Source: an uncultured Bacteroidota bacterium
GTDB lineage: Bacteria; Bacteroidota; Bacteroidia; Chitinophagales; Chitinophagaceae
Reading direction: 5' to 3'
Assembly (NCBI GenBank): GCA_903881265.1
Contig: CAIRSV010000299.1
Location: 1 to 5,821 of the forward strand
DNA length: 5,821 nt
Below the pieces are notes generated by a model. It saw only the letters and a list, made by a program, of their open reading frames with translations, made no database searches and was not told where the DNA came from. Made by a program: the position numbers and the translations under genes. Of this stretch, positions 1 through 5,757 are shown in pieces. How positions within the stretch are numbered: the first letter of the stretch is position 1; every line of letters starts with the position of its first letter.

Positions 1-365
1 ACACCTTGCTGCGCCCAATGCGAGAGGTTTCCGCTGACAGGAATTTCTTTTCCTATATCAGTAGCTAATTCCTTATAGATATTCATGAGGGATGGCGGTG
101 GCTTCATACCATCTTGCACACTAAAGCAAAGACCGTGTGCTTGCCCTTCTCCATGATAGGGGTCTTGCCCGAGCAATACTACCTTCACCTGATCGAATGG
201 TGTTTGCGTAAACGCATTAAATATAGTATTGCCTTCAGGATAAATAATCGTCCCTTGCTGTTTTTTTTGTTGGAGAAACTGACCGATTTGAACGAAAGAT
301 GGTTTCTTCATTTCTTCGTTCAGGACTGCCTTCCAACTTGGGTCAAATTGTTCATCTATGCTCAT
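1..365 (-). CDS. ung: Uracil-DNA glycosylase, family 1 (N-terminal part, runs off left edge)
   Basis: This enzyme removes uracil from DNA as the first step of base excision repair in the cytoplasm. Reading leftward from the ATG at 365-363 gives 121 codons without a stop, beginning MSIDEQFDPSWKAVL. The family 1 signature GQDPYHGEGQAHGLCFSV lies at residues 66-83. Asp68 in it corresponds to the catalytic water-activating Asp of the GQDPYH motif, and the downstream PPPSLMNIYKEL stretch is also typical. Family members are about 220 residues, so roughly the last 100, including the second HPSPLS-type active-site motif, lie outside the window. The start follows the upstream muramidase gene by 3 nt, so co-transcription is likely. 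An AAGGA sits directly against the ATG, too close to act as a normal Shine-Dalgarno, as is common in Bacteroidota. The family call is very secure; the C-terminus is unseen. Confidence 0.97.
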   Translation of the reverse strand, partial: MSIDEQFDPSWKAVLNEEMKKPSFVQIGQFLQQKKQQGTIIYPEGNTIFNAFTQTPFDQVKVVLLGQDPYHGEGQAHGLCFSVQDGMKPPPSLMNIYKELATDIGKEIPVSGNLSHWAQQG

Positions 366-368
366 TCC

Positions 369-1547
369 TTATTCAACATCTTTATAGAGTAAATACTTTT
401 TTCGAATGGCTTTAAATTTCATCAGACCAGGCTCCCAACTCTTGCGAATAGCCACTTCCGGCATACCATCTTGAATTTGATTCCTCAAGGTATTTGTCCC
501 TACAAGCTTCTCGAAAAAGGGCGAAAAAAAAGAATCCTTTTGAGCCGTCAAGGAATACGCTTCTATTATATAAGCAAGGTTTAATTTTCCATTCAGTAAT
601 ACCAATGCGTCTTCTGGTGACATGTTGAGGTTTTGTCCGAAACAAATCTGATTCATGAGTACTGGCTTCTTGGCCCCTGCTGTGCTAATTGGTGTAAACG
701 AAAAGCTCTTCGTTTTAAAATCAGGATGTCCCCATAGTTCAAACGGAGTGCTTGTGCCTCTGCCTATACTGACCTTTGTGCCTTCAAACAAACACAAGGA
801 AGGATAAAAGTAAATGGCAGTGGCGGATTTTAAATTTGGTGAAGGTGGCACCGGCAACTCGTATTTTGTGTTGTGGGTATAATTCGTGCAAGGGATGACG
901 GTCAAGTTACAGGTCTTAGCACTGTTGAGCCAATGTTCGCCATTGAGCATCTGTGCGTACTCTCCCACTGTCATACCGTGTACGATGGGAATGCTTTGCA
1001 TGCCTACAAATGATTTGTATTCGTTTTCCATAACTGGACCATCGACATAAAAACCATTAGGATTGGGTCGATCAAGGATCAGTAAAGGAATATCGCTTTC
1101 AGCACAGGCCTCCATCATATATTGCAATGAAGAAATATAGGTATAAAATCGAGCCCCAACATCTTGTATATCAAATACCACGATATCAATACCCTGCATG
1201 CTTTCTTTTGAAGGCTTTTTACTTGCACCATACATCGAAGTGATAGTCAAACCCGTGCGAGCATCGATACCGTTTTCGATATGTTCGCCTGCATCACCCG
1301 TTCCCCTAAAGCCATGCTCAGGTGCGAAAATTTTCTCGATATGAATGCCACGCGAAAGAAGAGAATCCACAAGATGTGCCTGATCGACCATCGATGTTTG
1401 ATTGACCAACAACGCCACTTTTTTATCGTTTAGTAATGGCAGATAGTCGTTCATCTGCTCGGCTCCAGTATGAACAATCCGAGATTGTCCGATTGAATTG
1501 GTCAGGCCAACGCACAAGATGAAACATAGCAACAAAGTCTTATTCAT
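369..1547 (-). CDS. namZ: Secreted DUF1343 / GH171 exo-beta-N-acetylmuramidase-like protein (NamZ family)
   Basis: The protein has 392 residues, the usual size for DUF1343 (glycoside hydrolase family 171). The founding member NamZ (YbbC) of Bacillus subtilis releases terminal MurNAc from peptidoglycan fragments; that activity is known for the family and only inferred here. Residues 1-20 form a signal peptide (MNKT, then a hydrophobic LLLCFILCVGL core), with probable cleavage near SIG-QS, so it should act in the periplasm. Family motifs in order are FAPEHGFRG (74-82), FDIQDVGARFYTYISS (125-140), DRPNPNG (159-165), PSPNLKS (235-241) and EGTKVSIGRGT (255-265). E77 in the EHG motif is a candidate catalytic acid. 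The gene is intact from ATG (1547-1545) to TAA (371-369), and ung begins 3 nt later. The role is probably cell-wall turnover or recycling of MurNAc. The family is certain, the exact substrate is not. Confidence 0.93.
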   Translation of the reverse strand: MNKTLLLCFILCVGLTNSIGQSRIVHTGAEQMNDYLPLLNDKKVALLVNQTSMVDQAHLVDSLLSRGIHIEKIFAPEHGFRGTGDAGEHIENGIDARTGLTITSMYGASKKPSKESMQGIDIVVFDIQDVGARFYTYISSLQYMMEACAESDIPLLILDRPNPNGFYVDGPVMENEYKSFVGMQSIPIVHGMTVGEYAQMLNGEHWLNSAKTCNLTVIPCTNYTHNTKYELPVPPSPNLKSATAIYFYPSLCLFEGTKVSIGRGTSTPFELWGHPDFKTKSFSFTPISTAGAKKPVLMNQICFGQNLNMSPEDALVLLNGKLNLAYIIEAYSLTAQKDSFFSPFFEKLVGTNTLRNQIQDGMPEVAIRKSWEPGLMKFKAIRKKYLLYKDVE

Positions 1548-1551
1548 GGCT

Positions 1552-1559
1552 CAAAAATA
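1552..1559 (-). promoter_or_regulatory. Possible Bacteroidota -7 box for the namZ-ung unit
   Basis: The minus strand reads TATTTTTG, a match to the TAnnTTTG -7 consensus, ending 4 nt before the namZ ATG. Initiation the usual few bases downstream would give an almost leaderless mRNA. This stretch is AT-rich and I see no convincing -33 TTTG, so the match may be chance. Confidence 0.25.
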
Positions 1560-1648
1560 AAGAAAACAGAATTACCTACATCCGAATATTATTCTGTTGA
1601 AAAACAGGATCTCTTTCTTCGATTGTGTTGTTGTCGGTAGTTTATTCA

Positions 1649-1679
1649 ATCAACAAGCTTCGCACGGTGCTTCGTTGAT
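1649..1679. repeat. Imperfect stem-loop in the 1548-2030 gap
   Basis: ATCAACAAGC (1649-1658) pairs with GCTTCGTTGAT (1669-1679). That is ten base pairs with one bulged base, closing a 10-nt loop. It lies about 30 nt downstream of the stop of the carbonic anhydrase remnant on the minus strand, where a terminator of the former gene would be expected. No clear T-run follows on either strand, so it would be a weak intrinsic terminator at best. Confidence 0.4.
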
Positions 1680-1709
1680 ATACAACATGCATGGGTTTAG
1701 GAAACGACC

Positions 1710-1829
1710 TTACGAAATCTTAAAAATCTCTTCAAACCATTTTAAAATCTTGAGGAATTCAATCTTCAGATCAATGAGACGACCGGTATGTATGTCGAAT
1801 ACCCAGCCATGTACCTGCAGACCGCGCTT
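1710..1829 (-). pseudogene. Decayed beta-carbonic anhydrase, C-terminal remnant
   Basis: Read leftward from 1829, this stretch gives 39 codons and a TAA stop (1712-1710). It opens KRGLQ, continues VHGWVFDIHTGRLIDL, then has a Lys/Phe/Ile-rich tail ending FKIS. From memory of the family, (V/I)HGWVFD(I/V)xTGxLIDL followed by an I-x-F-x-x-I-L tail is the characteristic C-terminus of bacterial beta-carbonic anhydrases of about 210-230 residues, which interconvert CO2 and bicarbonate. No start is possible: a TAG (1832-1830) precedes the first codon, next to a run of eight T. The zinc-binding CxDSR and HxxC regions are absent upstream. In another frame around 1956-1915, residues VNECLQSVHDFLQT loosely recall the VxEQ segment that should come shortly before, but this is weak and the spacing is too long. 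I read it as the tail of a deleted or degraded gene. Confidence 0.72.
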
Positions 1830-1984
1830 CTAAAAAAAATATACTGAGAATCGTTTGATTCACTCTAACAGCCCTATTGGTTCGATGACGAATGATGCAA
1901 TGGGAATTACACTTCGTTTGTAGGAAATCGTGCACGCTTTGTAAACATTCATTCACAATGATATGACGTTTACATTAATCCCAT

Positions 1985-1992
1985 TATTTTTG
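1985..1992 (+). promoter_or_regulatory. Probable -7 box for the VOC-DUF4256 pair
   Basis: TATTTTTG matches the TAnnTTTG consensus and lies 38 nt before the ATG at 2031. This would give a leader of about 30 nt, a normal arrangement in Bacteroidota. A -33 TTTG at standard spacing is not obvious; TTTAC occurs at 1969-1973. Confidence 0.4.
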
Positions 1993-2030
1993 AACTCTAT
2001 ATTCTTTTCAAAACAATAGCGAGTATATTC

Positions 2031-2558
2031 ATGATGCCTAAAAAATTATCTATTCTATTCACCGTGTTGATTTCATTTGGCGCTGGCTATTTGTTCAATG
2101 CGCTCTTTGCCAAGAAGTCAGAACCTACCCTAATCAAAAAAGTAACCGGCATCGGAGGTATCTTTTTCAAATGCAAAGACCCCGGAAAAATGAGAACCTG
2201 GTACAGCGAACATTTAGGATTGAATACCAATCAATACGGCACCGTGTTTGAATGGTATCAAGGCCATGATTCAACGCGCAAAGGCTTTACGCAATGGAGT
2301 CCCTTTAAGGAAACCACCACATATTTCGGCAAGGCAGACCAACAATATATGATCAATTATCGTGTAGACAATCTTGAGTTATTAATATCTGAGTTACAAA
2401 AAAAGCATATTACCCTACTCGATACGCTTGCAACCTATGAGTATGGAAAGTTCATTCACATCGAAGATATGGAAGGAAATAAAGTAGAATTATGGGAGCC
2501 TAACGACGTTGTTTATGAAAAAATGGGGCGAGATATGGGCAGCAAGACGACAAAATAA
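2031..2558 (+). CDS. Membrane-anchored VOC / glyoxalase-fold protein
   Basis: The protein has 175 residues. Residues 1-6 are basic (MMPKKL) and about 7-26 are a hydrophobic segment ending before AKKSEP. That suggests an N-terminal membrane anchor or signal peptide placing the rest on the periplasmic side; no clear cleavage site is visible. Residues 38-158 form one vicinal-oxygen-chelate domain. It starts TGIGGIFFKCKDPGKMRTWY with the HLGL turn at 61-64, has a second half from YMINYRVDNLELLISELQ, and ends EDMEGNKVELWEP (145-157). E153 matches the C-terminal Glu metal ligand of glyoxalases, but the first-strand ligand position is Gly (GIGGIFF). A complete metal site is therefore not evident and glyoxalase activity should not be assumed. 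The substrate is unknown. ATG 2034 is an equally possible start. The DUF4256 gene follows on the same strand. Confidence 0.87.
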   Translation: MMPKKLSILFTVLISFGAGYLFNALFAKKSEPTLIKKVTGIGGIFFKCKDPGKMRTWYSEHLGLNTNQYGTVFEWYQGHDSTRKGFTQWSPFKETTTYFGKADQQYMINYRVDNLELLISELQKKHITLLDTLATYEYGKFIHIEDMEGNKVELWEPNDVVYEKMGRDMGSKTTK

Positions 2559-2637
2559 TTAATCAATGATAGACAGCACTGCATTACTGACTTCTAGTGA
2601 ACAACGAATCATTCTGATTAGAAAAATCAATAGTAAT

Positions 2638-3207
2638 ATGGCAACGAAGTTTAAAAAAGAAATTACCAACGAACAAAAGACAGAATTACTGATTGTCCTA
2701 AAAAGTCGTTTTGAAAAAAATATGAAACGGCATAAAGGTTTTGAATGGGCTTCGGTATTGACTAAGCTTGAAGTGAACCCTGAAAAACTTTGGTCGCTTC
2801 ATGCGATGGAACTAAGCGGTGGCGAACCTGACGTGATAGATTATGATAAAAAATCAGATCACTATATTTTTTGCGACTGTTCCGCTGAAAGTCCTAAAGG
2901 ACGCCGCAGTGTATGCTACGATCGCGAAGCGCTAGACACACGAAAAGAATTCAAACCAGCAAATACGGCTGTGGATATGGCCTCTGAAGTAGGTATTGAT
3001 TTATTAAACGAAGCACAATATCGATTTTTACAGACTCTTGGGCATTTCGATGTCAAAACTTCGAGTTGGATTAAAACGCCTGATGACATTAGAAAACTTG
3101 GTGGTGCTATCTTTGGAGATTATCGATTTGGCCATGTATTTGTATATCACAATGGTGCCTCTTCGTACTATGCGGCTAGAAGCTTTCGGGGTTTACTTAG
3201 GGTGTAA
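2638..3207 (+). CDS. DUF4256 family protein, function unknown
   Basis: From ATG 2638 the protein has 189 residues, the length I recall for DUF4256 members, and begins MATKFKKEITNEQK. The open frame extends to ATG 2566, which would add 24 residues (MIDSTALLTSSEQ...) with no family resemblance, so 2638 is preferred. The 2566 start is only 7 nt after the VOC stop and cannot be excluded. Family motifs, numbered from 2638, are SGGEPDV (60-66), CDCSAESPKGRRSVCYDRE (79-97), KTSSW (140-144) and the C-terminal HVFVYHNGASSYYAARSFRG. It is soluble, with no signal peptide or membrane segment. No biochemical function is established for the family that I know of. It probably shares a transcript with the VOC gene, as no terminator separates them. 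Its TAA lies 2 nt from the mgtE stop on the opposite strand. Confidence 0.9.
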   Translation: MATKFKKEITNEQKTELLIVLKSRFEKNMKRHKGFEWASVLTKLEVNPEKLWSLHAMELSGGEPDVIDYDKKSDHYIFCDCSAESPKGRRSVCYDREALDTRKEFKPANTAVDMASEVGIDLLNEAQYRFLQTLGHFDVKTSSWIKTPDDIRKLGGAIFGDYRFGHVFVYHNGASSYYAARSFRGLLRV

Positions 3208-3209
3208 GC

Positions 3210-4592
3210 CTACAATAGAATGCCTTTCAGAAATAACATAGCTACAGAAAAATAAATTAGTAAGCCTGTCACGTCAATGACAGTAGCAACAAAAGGTGCG
3301 GAAGACACTGCAGGATCAGCACCTAATCGACGAAGAAACATTGGGAACATCGAACCAATCAGTGTACCCCATAAGACGACCCCTAGCAAGGACAAGCCCA
3401 CTGTGCATCCTATAGGAATGGTATTGGCTCCGTAACTATGAAATACCATATTCCAAAAGATGACACGTATAAAACCGATAGCCCCGAGTATGGTTCCAAG
3501 CACAAGGCCGGACAATATTTCTCGTCGCATCACACGCCACCAATCACGCAAGGTCACTTCGCCGAGTGCCATCGCTTGTATAATCAATGTCGAGGCTTGA
3601 GAACCAGTATTACCGCCACTTGATATAATCAATGGGATAAACAAGGCTAGCACAACGGCCTTGGCAATTTCATCTTGAAAAAAAGCCATCGCGGTTGCCG
3701 TGAGCATTTCGCCAATAAAAAGAACTACCAACCACACCACTCGTTTTTTTATCAAGGTAAAAAACGGCACTTCGAGATAAGGTTCATCCAAGGCCTCAGT
3801 ACCCCCAATCATTTGGATATCCTCAGAATATTCTTCTTCGGCTACCCACAGCACGTCATCGATTGTGACAATACCTAGCAGCACATTGCGGTCATCGACC
3901 ACTGGAAGTGCCACACGATTATTCATCTGAAACACGCTCATCGTTTCTTTCTGATCGTCATTCACATGAAGTGCAATAAAACGTTCATCCATCAGATCTT
4001 GCACCATCGTTGATGTAGGATCTACCAATAGGAAGTCCCTGATTCGGATGTCATCCAGTAATGTTCCGTTTTGATCTGTGACATAAATCACATCAATCGT
4101 CTCGGAACTTTTCCCATAGTCACGGATATAGGTCAGTACTTGCTCAACTGTCCAATCGGGTTCCACATCGATATAATCAGGCGTCATAAGTCGACCTACA
4201 CTTTCTTCAGGGTAACCTAAAAGAGATAAGGTAATTTTACGTTCCTCAGGATTAAGATGCTTAATCACTTCTTTCACAGCATGACTAGGCAATTCGCTCA
4301 ATAACGAAGTCCGGTCATCGGGTGGCAGATCGTTTAAAATCTGAATGATTTGATTAGGCGGTAATGTCTTAAGTAAATCTTCCTGAATACTCGAATCAAT
4401 AATTCGAAAGACAGCAAGGGCTCTTTGAAAATCGAGATGTTTAAAGAAAATAAGCGCCCCGGGCGGATTTTCATTAATGAGTTCCGCCACATCAGAAATG
4501 TTGAGGTCATTGATAAACTCCCCTAATTCAATTAGGGCATCCAGTTCAATCAGCGTCTCAACGCGTTCACTAAGTGCTTTAATATCTTCCAT
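3210..4592 (-). CDS. mgtE: Magnesium transporter MgtE
   Basis: An inner-membrane Mg2+ channel/transporter of 460 residues, full length for the family. The N-terminal helical Mg2+-sensing domain spans about 1-130 (HLDFQRALAVFR, then LPPNQIIQILNDLPPDDR). A CBS pair follows: CBS1 about 137-195 from RLMTPDYIDV, and CBS2 about 197-255 with ALPVVDDRNVLLGIVTIDDV. Five membrane helices occupy about 285-458. The pore-lining SSGGNTGSQASTLIIQALA-type signature is at 324-342, here ending IIQAMALGE. TM5 carries GADPAVSSAPFVATVIDVTG, where D440 matches the conserved pore Asp that selects Mg2+. In known MgtE proteins, Mg2+ bound between the N and CBS domains closes the pore. The ATG (4592-4590) lies 16 nt downstream of a strong -7 box. 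That leader is too short for an M-box riboswitch, so control probably rests on the protein's own gating. The gene is convergent with the DUF4256 gene. Confidence 0.97.
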   Translation of the reverse strand: MEDIKALSERVETLIELDALIELGEFINDLNISDVAELINENPPGALIFFKHLDFQRALAVFRIIDSSIQEDLLKTLPPNQIIQILNDLPPDDRTSLLSELPSHAVKEVIKHLNPEERKITLSLLGYPEESVGRLMTPDYIDVEPDWTVEQVLTYIRDYGKSSETIDVIYVTDQNGTLLDDIRIRDFLLVDPTSTMVQDLMDERFIALHVNDDQKETMSVFQMNNRVALPVVDDRNVLLGIVTIDDVLWVAEEEYSEDIQMIGGTEALDEPYLEVPFFTLIKKRVVWLVVLFIGEMLTATAMAFFQDEIAKAVVLALFIPLIISSGGNTGSQASTLIIQAMALGEVTLRDWWRVMRREILSGLVLGTILGAIGFIRVIFWNMVFHSYGANTIPIGCTVGLSLLGVVLWGTLIGSMFPMFLRRLGADPAVSSAPFVATVIDVTGLLIYFSVAMLFLKGILL

Positions 4593-4608
4593 ATCAAAAA
4601 AGAGAGTG

Positions 4609-4616
4609 CAAAAGTA
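4609..4616 (-). promoter_or_regulatory. Promoter -7 box of mgtE
   Basis: The minus strand reads TACTTTTG followed by CAC, a strong match to the Bacteroidota TAnnTTTG box. It ends 16 nt before the mgtE ATG, implying a leader of about 10 nt. The same 11-base TACTTTTGCAC core precedes rpmB on the other strand. No good -33 TTTG is visible. Confidence 0.65.
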
Positions 4617-4861
4617 GGGTTTAAAGCGGGTAAATTACATTACCTTTAAAATAAGTTTACGTTGTTGGATAATGCCCCTTTTTCTGCTGAATGTAAGTTG
4701 AAGGTCTATTGGAACACTTGAATGAATTTCAACCAGCCATTGAAGGAAGCTTGACAGACCGTTCCAAGGTCAACAAGCATCGTAAAAACGAGCGTTGATA
4801 AAAAATGAGCCTAATTTCAAAATTTAATCCAAAGATTATTTTTTACTTAAAATAAATATAC
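4617..4861. other. Divergent intergenic region, no gene seen
   Basis: About 245 bases separate the mgtE and rpmB -7 boxes. I see no ORF with family resemblance, no tRNA and no convincing riboswitch. TTGGAAC near 4710 and GTTCCAA near 4763 are complementary but about 45 nt apart, and GGTCT/AGACC nearby would pair in a crossing order. This may be chance. The stretch is probably upstream promoter and spacer sequence. Confidence 0.5.
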
Positions 4862-4869
4862 TACTTTTG
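4862..4869 (+). promoter_or_regulatory. Promoter -7 box of the rpmB-rpmG-DUF4295 operon
   Basis: TACTTTTG followed by CAC fits the Bacteroidota TAnnTTTG box and ends 23 nt before the rpmB ATG. The upstream sequence is very A/T-rich (4835-4860), which fits strong expression. The short leader is A-rich (AAAAAATTAAAGAACA) without a Shine-Dalgarno, as is typical for highly translated genes in this phylum. Confidence 0.7.
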
Positions 4870-4892
4870 CACTTCCAAAAAATTAAAGAACA

Positions 4893-5129
4893 ATGGCCCG
4901 TATATGTCAAGTAACCGGAAAAACCCCTTTAAAGGGTAACAAGGTATCCTTCTCGAACAAGAAAAGCATTCGTCGATTTATGCCTAACCTTCAGGTTAAG
5001 CGTTATTTCTTAACAGAAGAGGACAAGTGGATTACGCTTAAGTTGACGGCTGACGCTATGCGCACCATCAACAAACGCGGCTTATTTGCGATCGTAAAAG
5101 AAATGCGTGCTGCAGGTTCTAAAATTTAA
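4893..5129 (+). CDS. rpmB: 50S ribosomal protein bL28
   Basis: A 78-residue basic protein of the large ribosomal subunit. It begins MARICQVTGKTPLKGNKVSF, the standard L28 N-terminus, has an internal RRFMPNLQVKRYF segment (about 28-40), and ends with the TADAMRTINKRGLF-type helix. Length is normal for Bacteroidota L28. It has a single Cys (C5), so it is the zinc-free form. It is the first gene after the TACTTTTG promoter, with rpmG 22 nt downstream. Confidence 0.97.
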   Translation: MARICQVTGKTPLKGNKVSFSNKKSIRRFMPNLQVKRYFLTEEDKWITLKLTADAMRTINKRGLFAIVKEMRAAGSKI

Positions 5130-5151
5130 TCAGCTTTAAAAAAATTCAACA

Positions 5152-5334
5152 ATGGCAAAGAAAGGAAACAGAGTACAGGTAATATTAGAGTGTACAGAGC
5201 ATAAAGATTCAAATATGCCCGGTACAAGCCGATATATTACTCAAAAGAACAAAAAAAATACACCTGAACGTATTGAGTTGAGAAAATTCAACGCAATATT
5301 GAAACGATATACAACTCACAAAGAAATTAAATAA
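5152..5334 (+). CDS. rpmG: 50S ribosomal protein bL33 (zinc-free form)
   Basis: A 60-residue basic protein of the large subunit near the tRNA exit site. It begins MAKKGNRVQVILECTEHKDS and has TSRYITQKNKKNTPERIELR and KFNAILKRYTTHKEIK, all typical of L33. Only one Cys (C14) is present and the two CxxC zinc pairs are absent, so it is the C-minus type. It follows rpmB after 22 nt and precedes the DUF4295 start codon by 8 nt, an arrangement conserved across Bacteroidota. Its TAA (5332-5334) is followed in the same frame by the open body of the next gene. Confidence 0.97.
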   Translation: MAKKGNRVQVILECTEHKDSNMPGTSRYITQKNKKNTPERIELRKFNAILKRYTTHKEIK

Positions 5335-5342
5335 TATAAACC

Positions 5343-5514
5343 ATGGCAAAAAGCAGCAAAAACCGCACAGAAAAAAGATTTGAAAGCATCAGCTGATGCG
5401 AAAAACTGGACGAAGGTGATCCGCGCCGTGCGTAGTCCTAAAACAGGGGCTTATTCATTCAAAGAAAACATCCTACACAAAGACAAAGTAAGCGATTACT
5501 TAGCCGGGAAATAG
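5343..5514 (+). pseudogene. DUF4295 family small protein, frameshifted near its start
   Basis: Bacteroidota carry a DUF4295 protein of about 50-60 residues directly after rpmG; its function is unknown, and the location suggests a ribosome-linked role. Here ATGGCAAAAAGC (5343-5354) gives the expected MAK start 8 nt after rpmG, but that frame stops at TGA 5394-5396 after 17 codons. The family body is intact in the +1 frame: NWTKVIRAVRSPKTGAYSF, then KENILHKDKVSDYLAGK and TAG (5512-5514). Removing one base, or adding two, in the A5 run at 5348-5352 restores a continuous 56- or 57-residue protein starting MAKAAKT or MAKKAAKT and continuing AQKKDLKASADAKN. An alternative is initiation at the in-frame TTG 5380, giving 44 residues. 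A sequencing or assembly indel, a true mutation and +1 recoding all remain possible; the preserved body argues that any lesion is recent or artefactual. Confidence 0.85.
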
Positions 5515-5537
5515 TTCCAGTTTGTGCATACATTAGT

Positions 5538-5567
5538 AAAACCATCATCGCTGTATGATGGTTTTTT
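5538..5567 (+). terminator. Rho-independent terminator of the rpmB-rpmG-DUF4295 operon
   Basis: AAAACCATCAT (5538-5548) pairs perfectly with ATGATGGTTTT (5555-5565), an 11-bp stem around the 6-nt loop CGCTGT. The plus strand then runs into T residues (six T at 5562-5567). It begins 23 nt after the DUF4295 stop. The A-run on the left side means it may also work for transcripts arriving from the right. Confidence 0.9.
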
Positions 5568-5616
5568 ATTTGGTACTAGTCGAACCGAGAGATAGGATAA
5601 TGTACTTCTTTGCGTA

Positions 5617-5724
5617 TCACGTCGCAACCTCTAACATTTGAAATACCGACCACTCTCCTTTTACCAGCTCGCTAAGCAGTTCAAACTTGCACTCACCTTC
5701 TTTACAACTTGGACAAGCAAGCAT
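5617..5724 (-). CDS. Doubtful 35-residue Cys-containing ORF
   Basis: Reading leftward from ATG 5724-5722 to TGA 5619-5617 gives MLACPSCKEGECKFELLSEL, then VKGEWSVFQMLEVAT. A CPSC pair and a third Cys five residues on recall half of a zinc ribbon, but there is no fourth ligand and I recognise no family. No TAnnTTTG box lies just upstream. It may be a small protein, a gene remnant or a chance ORF. It is listed because nothing else occupies this stretch. Confidence 0.2.
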   Translation of the reverse strand: MLACPSCKEGECKFELLSELVKGEWSVFQMLEVAT

Positions 5725-5757
5725 ATAAAGTCTTACATATTTAATTTAACAATCGTA

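Noticed and set aside
114..392. Plus-strand ORF of 92 codons
   Set aside because: It lies antisense across ung, which has an unmistakable GQDPYH motif. It is a shadow.
412..645. Minus-strand ORF of 77 codons inside namZ
   Set aside because: It is an out-of-frame shadow of the intact namZ reading frame.
1597..1956. Plus-strand ORF 1597-1833 (78 codons) and minus-strand ORF 1771-1956 (61 codons) in the namZ/VOC gap
   Set aside because: The first runs antisense to the carbonic anhydrase remnant and resembles no family. The second reads the remnant in the wrong frame over its conserved part (GTWLGIRHTYRSS instead of VHGWVFDIHTG). Neither is treated as a gene.
3438..3878. Two plus-strand ORFs of 61 and 67 codons opposite mgtE
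   Set aside because: They have no family resemblance and lie antisense to a full-length, motif-complete MgtE.
4593..4890. M-box or other Mg2+ riboswitch before mgtE
   Set aside because: The probable mgtE promoter lies 16 nt from the ATG, leaving no room for a structured leader.
5371..5377. A-AAA-AAG slippery heptamer as a -1 frameshift site in DUF4295
   Set aside because: The heptamer is not in the right phase with the 5343 frame, and the shift required is +1 (or -2), not -1.
5396..5419. TGATG overlap (stop 5394-5396, ATG 5396) as a translational restart for the DUF4295 body
   Set aside because: The ATG at 5396 is in neither the 5343 frame nor the body frame and reaches TGA after seven codons.
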